NCBI GenBank assembly: GCA_963920705.1
Contig: OY987234.1
Location: 5,095,851 to 5,159,850, forward strand
DNA from: Odiellus spinosus
Taxonomy: Eukaryota; Arthropoda; Arachnida; Opiliones; Phalangiidae
Reading direction: 5' to 3'
DNA length: 64,000 bases
Part shown: one piece after another, positions 58,011 to 64,000 of the stretch
Layout: every line of letters begins with the position of its first letter
Position numbering within the stretch: the stretch's first letter is position 1
The notes under the pieces: model-generated
Database searches by the model: none
What the model was told of the DNA's origin: nothing
The model's input: only the letters and a program-made list of their open reading frames with translations
Position numbers and translations under genes: made by a program

Positions 58011-58155
58011 ATTTAGACTAGATTCCAGTTAACCTTTCCCAAGATAATTACCAATTTCGTTGCTTATACAAATAATCGCAAAATATCTGTAAAAACCCAT
58101 GTCACGAAGATAATGGTTCGTGATCAGATTGATGTTTTTTGTTGGTGACCAGCAG

Positions 58156-58338
58156 GTAGTATTGTCTTTGCTTGCTATGGTACCTTTTTGCAGCGCCAGC
58201 GCCCCAATCGCATACACCACCGCTGTGGCTCAAGGTCAAGCAGCCGCCATTCAAAGTCGTCTGACCCACCACGCTCTCGCCCACCATTCTCCCATTATCG
58301 CCTATTATCCGGTATCATCGAAGCCCGTCATGCGGTAA
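58156..58338 (+). CDS. small secreted protein, cuticle-protein-like, last exon
   Basis: Acceptor GTGACCAGCAG, then 60 codons to TAA. VVLSLLAMVPFCSASA looks like the hydrophobic core and cleavage region of a signal peptide. The mature part is APIAYTTAVAQGQAAAIQSR then HH-rich, ending AYYPVSSKPVMR. In arthropod cuticular genes a tiny first exon with ATG plus 3-4 codons precedes such an exon. Codons end mostly in C or G, unlike the AT-rich surroundings, supporting real coding. Exon 1 was not found nearby. Function is inferred only from composition. Confidence 0.5.
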   Translation, partial: VVLSLLAMVPFCSASAPIAYTTAVAQGQAAAIQSRLTHHALAHHSPIIAYYPVSSKPVMR

Positions 58339-58625
58339 TTATTGGCGCCTACGGCATTCGTATCAGAATTAACTTCTAACTAAATTGCAAATCTTCCAAT
58401 TGTTCGTTGTTACGTAAAAAGCAATTCAAATTTCGTTTCATTCGGGGAATATTACCGACTCGACGCATAATTCGTTCACGCAAAAGGGAAGGAAACCAAT
58501 TATTTCAATCCTGAAACTACTTTTTTTTTTCCCTAAAACTAATTATTTTTCTCCTGAAGCAAATTGCTTTTATCCTCAAACTAATTATACAATAAACTTT
58601 GAAATAAATAATTTGAAATTGAAAA
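58339..58625 (+). other. probable 3' UTR of the small secreted gene
   Basis: Two overlapping poly(A)-type signals, AATAAA near 58,591 and 58,603, lie 250-270 bp after the stop. Confidence 0.4.
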
Positions 58626-58671
58626 AGCGCCAGCTTTCTTCATATTTATACGAAAAATATTTCCTTACATA

Positions 58672-58869
58672 TCACACTTTATCGCGCTTGTGAAGGGGCA
58701 AATCAACCTTTAATTTGTCACGCAATTGCGACGCTACATTAAAAATCGCCGGTACAATTGTACTTTGTGGTAATAAGGGCAAAAATAATTTTACAGCAAA
58801 ACCAATTACACCATTCAATAGAGCGTTAAATTTAGGCCTAAAATAACCACTGCTTTTTAAAAATATCAA
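58672..58869 (-). pseudogene. unidentified coding piece, paired with an inverted relative at 59,650
   Basis: Reads SSGYFRPKFNALLNGVIGFA, VKLFLPLLPQSTIVP and onward 65 residues. The same protein segment occurs on the plus strand at 59,650-60,075 in a diverged copy. Family not recognised. Likely a transposon or gene fragment in inverted duplication. Confidence 0.45.
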
Positions 58870-58915
58870 TTCTAAGAAATGTGCTTGACAAGGGTTAGGT
58901 TAGGTTAGCGTAGGA

Positions 58916-58996
58916 CAGTCCTGGGCAATTCGCAGATGACTTTGTACAGCCAAGCCTGGTCACTTGCGAGAAAGTTCGCGAATTTGCCCAACTCTG
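58916..58996. mobile_element. 81-bp hAT-like MITE, third copy
   Basis: CAGTCCTGGGCAATTCGC ... GCGAATTTGCCCAACTCTG, collinear with 17,574-17,654. Flanking 8-mers GCGTAGGA and GCACAGGA match at 6 of 8. GGTTAGGTTAG precedes it. Confidence 0.85.
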
Positions 58997-59308
58997 GCAC
59001 AGGATAGGTTAGGTTAGATTAATTTTGACATTTAAGGCAAATTTTACCATTTTTGATAGTTTTTGATATTTTAAGTCTTTTTTTTTGCACTAAAAAAAGG
59101 TTAAAAAAATTCTTTTTTTCATACTTTTTTTTTTTTTTTTTATGTGAACAGAATAGGAAGCTAACATTTGGTTAGATTCTACGTCACTGAACCAAACGGG
59201 TGCCACTCTAACGCCATCCATTGGAAAATATATATATTTTTTTCTGAATTGTCCGCCATATTGGATACAGTGTTTACATTTAATAAGGAAGTTAGAGGAA
59301 CGTTAAAA

Positions 59309-59480
59309 ATGAGTAGATGTTATATTAAGGATTGTAAAAGTGTCCATTCATCAAATAGTGCGGGAAAAAATTAGTTTTTACCGAATCCCTTGCGTAAAGA
59401 ATCATGAGGATGAGAAAACAGAGGCCCTTTCAAAAGAAAGAAATCTTAAATGGCTAAAATGTTTAAACCTTGGTTCAGAG
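59309..59480 (+). pseudogene. THAP-domain fragment with frameshift
   Basis: MSRCYIKDCKSVHSSNSAGK in one frame; after an A6 run near 59,365-59,370 the other frame continues KISFYRIPCVKNHEDE and LSKERNLKWLKCLN. C-x4-C, aromatic-P and the Trp are the THAP pattern. The later Cys-His pair is not seen. Probably a transposase remnant or domesticated fragment. Confidence 0.55.
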
Positions 59481-59649
59481 ATGACTTCAAGTTCTTCTCA
59501 TTACACGACAGTACTCAAAATGGCGGACGTCGCTATATTTTGAATTTATTGAAAATCATAAATAAGGTAGATGGCGCCAGAGTCAACCCAATAAAAAATA
59601 ACAAGTCATCACACATTGCTCTCTCCATTAGATGTTAGCTCCCTATTGA

Positions 59650-60130
59650 AAATTAAAAAAGTGGCAGCTATTTTGGGCCTAAATTTAATGCTCTTTCAAA
59701 TGATGTACTTGGTTTTGCTGTAAAATTATTTTTTACCTTAGTACCACCAAGGATCCTGTATGTTTAGAAGGATGAGAAACGACCCATAGAGCTTGTATTT
59801 TAAAAGCGGCGGCAACGGCGTCGATTTTAAGAGAGAGTCATAGGGTTGGCCAACTTGTTTTGATATCGTCAAGGACAAATAATTTATTTTCGACCAACCA
59901 GCAACGAGTAAGCAGATTACAAATGTAGTATTTGGCGTTGACGATATCAATCTAGATAGAGTCTACTGCGCTTGCGCGGCCGCTATCTCAGGCGCGTTTT
60001 TTCTCTCGTTTCTCATCCTTCTAAACATACAGGATCCTTGGTACCACTAAGTACAATCCTACCAAATCGCCGCTTTCATCCGCCGCATTGCCAGATAGTT
60101 TGACCAAATTCTTTACCCTTTGATCGTTCA
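59650..60130 (+). pseudogene. unidentified coding piece interrupted by a palindromic insertion
   Basis: SGSYFGPKFNALSNDVLGFA then VKLFFTLVP; after removing the inserted DNA and one target copy the frame resumes LSTILPNRRFHPPH. It parallels the minus-strand piece at 58,672-58,869 (PKFNALLNGVIGFAVKLF, then LPQSTIVP). Confidence 0.5.
59748..60043. mobile_element. ~300-bp MITE with CCAAGGATCCTGTATGTTTA ends
   Basis: CCAAGGATCCTGTATGTTTA at the left and TAAACATACAGGATCCTTGG at the right, extended by GAAGGATGAGAAACGA. TACCA directly flanks both sides. Inserted in the coding piece above. The interior is GC-richer, with TTGCGCGGCCGC. Confidence 0.82.
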
Positions 60131-60600
60131 ATTCAAATTCCCCAAGTTTTGAGGTCAGAGCTCAATTATGAGACATTGCCATCCCTTCCAATCGTTAAAA
60201 CCTCATTAAAAAGGGTGACTTACTGCGAAAATTCACGACGAAAAAGTTGACTTCCTTCTCCTCAACTTCCATATAATTAACACCACCGTCAATCTGGCAG
60301 AATATGCCCTAATATAGAGTATCGAAACTGGGTGGATTATTCCACCAGATCCGCGATTGACGAAATAGCTATAACCAATTCCAGACTAAAGTAAACATTA
60401 ACGGATTCAAGCATTTTTCGACCAAAAACGTGATTTAATTATGGAAAAAATCAACGGAAAAAACATTAAATCTAGGCTTAAGATATTTTATACTTTTAAT
60501 GTAATTTTATTATGAAAATATTTAGAAGGTGCCACATATTCAGACTATAAAAGGGAAAAATTAACCAATAGAGCGACCTAAACAAATTAGTATAGCTTGT
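60131..60600. other. AT-rich, nothing recognised
   Basis: No coding or repeat signal noted before the satellite. Confidence 0.4.
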
Positions 60601-63600
60601 ACGTATGGTACTTTGACTTACAACTCCTGTCAAACACATAGGATCCATATCAAATTTAAATATGTTATTAAGCATTTAATTATCTATCGTATGAAACTAG
60701 TGTGATATCTGGGCCTCGCCTAGTTTAAAAGTTAGAGATAGTTAAATTTAAGAAAATATCATTTCCATTTTTTTTTTTCCAAGTTCTGCAAGGGGGGATA
60801 TTTTGTCTTATAACTCCCCTCACACACTTAGGATCGATATCAAATTTAAATATGTTTTAGAAAATTTATTTATCTATCGAATGAAACTAGTCTGATATCT
60901 GGGCCTCGCCTAGTTTAAAAGTTAGAGATAGTTAAATTTAAGAAAATATCATTTCCATTTTTTTTTTCTAATTTCTGCAAGGGGGGGATATTTTGTCTTA
61001 TAACTCCCCTCACACACATAGGATCGATATCAAATTTAAATATGTTATAGAGAATTTATTTATCTATCGTATGAAACTAGTGTGATATCTGGGCCTCGCC
61101 TAGTTTAAAAGTTAGAGATAGTTAAATTTAAGAAAATATCATTTCCATTTTTTTTTTTCCAAGTTCTGCAAGGGGGGGATATTTTGTCTTATAACTCCCC
61201 TCACACACATAGGATCGATATCAAATTTAAATATGTTATAGAGAATTTATTTATCTATCGAACGAAACTAGTCTGATATCTGGGCCTCGCTTAGTTTAAA
61301 AGTTAGAGATAGTTAAATTTAAGAAAATATCATTTCCATTTTTTTTTTCCAAGTTCTGCAAGGGGGGGATATTTTGTCTTATAACTCCCCTCACACACAT
61401 AGGATCGATATCAAATTTAAATATGTTATAGAGAATTTATTTATCTATCGAACGAAACTAGTCTGATATCTGGGCCTCGCCTAGTTTAAAAGTTAGAGAT
61501 AGTTAAATTTAAGAAAATATCATTTCCATTTTTTTTTCCAAGTTCTGCAAGGGGGGATATTTTGTCTTATAACTCCCCTCACACACATAGGATCGATATC
61601 AAATTTAAATATGTTATAGAGAATTTATTTATCTATCGAACGAAACTAGTCTGATATCTGGGCCTCGCCTAGTTTAAAAGTTAGAGATAGTTAAATTTAA
61701 GAAAATATCATTTCCATTTTTTTTTTTTCCAAGTTCTGCAAGGGGGGATATTGTGGCTTATAACTCCCCTCACACAAATAGGAACCTTTTGAAATTAAAA
61801 CATATTGTAGAGAATTTAATTATCTATCCAATGGTACTAGCGTCATATCAGGGCCCTAAGCCGTTTTGGAGTTATTAATATTAATTCACATAGAGAAAAA
61901 TCTCTTCTCAAAAATACCTACAGAAAATTGTTAGGGGGGTTGGCATTTTGGTTAATACCTCCGCTCACACACATAGGAACCTTTTGAAATTAAAACATAT
62001 TGTAGAGAATTTAATTATCTATCCAATGGTACTAGCGTCATATCTGGGCCCTAAGCCGTTTTGGAGTAATTAAATGGTCTACAATATGTTTTAATTTCAG
62101 GTTCGAGCGGAGATATTAACCAAAATGCTTAGGGCCCAGATATGACGCTAGTACCATTGGATAGATAATTAAATTCTCTACAATATGTTTTAATTTCAAA
62201 AGGTTCCTATGTGTGTGAGCGGAGATATTAACCAAAATGCCAACCCCCCCTAACAATTTTCTGTAGGTATTTTTGAGAAGAGATTTTTCTCTATGTGAAT
62301 TAATATTAATAACTCCAAAACGGCTTAGGGCCCAGATATGACGCTAGTACCGTTGGATAGATAATTAAATTCTCTACAATATGTTTTAATTTCAAAAGGT
62401 TCCTATGTGTGTGAGCGGAGATATTAGCAGTAATTCCAACCCCCCCTAACAGTTTACTATATTTTTGAGTAGAGATTTTTTTATAAGTGAATTAATATTA
62501 ATTACTCCAAAACGGCTTAGGGCCCAGATATGACGCTAGTACCATTGGATAGATAATTAAATTCTCTACAATTTGTTTTAATTTCAAAAGGTTCCTATGT
62601 GTGTGAGGGGAGTTATAAGCCACAATATCCCCCCTTGCAGAACTTGGAAAAAAAAAATGGAAATGATATTTTCTTAAATTTAACTATCTCTAACTTTTAA
62701 ACTAGGCGAGGCCCAGATATCAGACTAGTTTCATTCGATAGATAAATAAATTCTCTATAACATATTTAAATTTGATATCGATCCTATTTGTGTGAGGGGA
62801 GTTATAAGACAAAATATCCCCCCCCCCCTTGCAGAAATTAGAAAAAAAAATGGAAATGATATTTTCTTAAATTTAACTATCTCTAACTTTTAAACTAGGC
62901 GAGGCCCAGATATCAGACTAGTTTCATTCGATAGCTAAATTTGCTATAACATATTTAAATTTGATATCGATCCTATGTGTGTGAGGGGAGTTATAAGACA
63001 AAATATCCCCCCCCCTTGCAGAAATTAGAAACAAACAATGGAAATGATATTTTCTTAAATTTAACTATCTCTAACTTTTAAACTAGGCGAGGCCCAGATA
63101 TCAGACTAGTTTCATACGATAGATAAATAAATTCTCTATAACATATTTAAATTTGATATCGATCCTATGTGTGTGAGGGGAGTTATAAGACAAATATCCC
63201 CCCCCCCTTGCAGAAATTAGAAAAAAAAATGGAAATGATATTTTCTTAAATTTAACTATCTCTAACTTTTAAACTAGGCGAGGCCCAGATATCAGACTAG
63301 TTTCATTCGATAGCTAAATTTTCTATAACATATTTAAATTTGATATCGATCCTATGTGTGTGAGGGGAGTTATAAGACAAAATATCCCCCCCCCCCTTGC
63401 AGAAATTAGAAAAAAAAATGGAAATGATATTTTCTTAAATTTAACTATCTCTAACTTTTAAACTAGGCGAGGCCCAGATATCAGACTAGTTTCATACGAT
63501 AGATAAATAAATTCTCTATAACATATTTAAATTTGATATCGATCCTATGTGTGTGAGGGGAGTTATAAGACAAAATATCTACCCCTTGCAGAACTTGGAA

Positions 63601-64000
63601 AAAAAAAAATGGAAATGACATTTTCTTAAATTTAACTATCTCTAACTTTTAAACTAGGCGAGGCCCAAATATCAGACTAGTTTCATTCGATAGATAAATA
63701 AATTCTCTATAACATATTTAAATTTGATATCGATCCTATGTGTGTGAGGGGAGTTATAAGACAAAATATCTACCCCTTGCAGAACTTGGAAAAAAAAAAA
63801 TGGAAATGACATTTTCTTAAATTTAACTATCTCTAACTTTTAAACTAGGCGAGGCCCAAATATCAGACTAGTTTCATTCGATAGATAAATAAATTCTCTA
63901 TAACATATTTAAATTTGATATCGATCCTATGTGTGTGAGGGGAGTTATAAGACAAAATATCTACCCCTTGCAGAACTTGGAAAAAAAAAAATGGAAATGA
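60601..64000. repeat. ~190-bp satellite in two inverted arms, open at right edge
   Basis: Plus-orientation monomers (word CTGGGCCTCGCCTAG) at about 190-bp steps from 60,711 to 61,660, followed by about two monomers of a diverged type (GGGCCCTAAGCCGTTTTGG). Around 62,070-62,140 the orientation flips: inverted diverged monomers come first, then seven or more inverted standard monomers to the window end. Each standard monomer has ATCGATATC-type, CTCCCCTCACACACA and T8-10 segments. No coding. Confidence 0.95.

Overview
This is a window of animal nuclear DNA, most likely from an arthropod. Two protein genes have many short exons with GT-AG splice junctions, and both resemble invertebrate families. 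The rest is AT-rich DNA crowded with small inverted-repeat transposons (MITEs), satellites and decayed transposon genes. The species cannot be named from the sequence. Exon joins below were worked out by hand from reading frame, splice phase and family motifs; no alignment was run.

Layout. (1) 1-380: a 20-bp tandem repeat entering from the left edge. (2) 2,035 to about 14,286, plus strand: the C-terminal 404 codons of an S-adenosylhomocysteine hydrolase-like protein (AHCYL/IRBIT family) in eleven clear exons plus a proposed 7-nt terminal coding exon. Its introns are filled with transposons and a perfect 25-bp tandem array (11,241-12,456). (3) 17,213-39,319, minus strand, convergent with the first gene: a complete Cys-loop anion-channel gene of eight coding exons (1,341 nt, 446 codons plus stop). 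It runs from a signal-peptide exon at 39,243-39,319 to a TM4 exon at 17,213-17,494. Its 13.4-kb first intron contains a 2.3-kb transposon with 0.5-kb inverted repeats (28,797-31,079), a 366-bp triplication, several MITEs and a 23-bp minisatellite. (4) 40-43.5 kb: MITEs, a segmental duplication, a G/C-tract foldback and an acidic reading frame of unknown function. (5) 44,005-54,140: a 10-kb composite array of short CACCCCCTGTA units plus about 30 blocks carrying a 20-bp perfect palindrome. (6) 54.9-57.6 kb, minus strand: a decayed Ty3/gypsy-type retroelement. (7) 58,156-58,338: the last exon of a small secreted, cuticle-protein-like gene. (8) 58.6-60.1 kb: broken THAP-domain and unidentified transposon-like coding pieces, one interrupted by a palindromic insertion. 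(9) 60.6-64 kb: a 190-bp satellite in two head-to-head arms.

The two main genes have no evident functional link. AHCYL proteins bind NAD and act in regulation rather than hydrolysis; the channel is a plasma-membrane ligand-gated chloride-type channel. The main novelty is in repeat architecture: TTAA-flanked MITEs, hAT-like MITEs with intact 8-bp target duplications (down to 81 bp long), two unrelated elements with exact 10-bp duplications inside one gene, and the large composite palindrome array.
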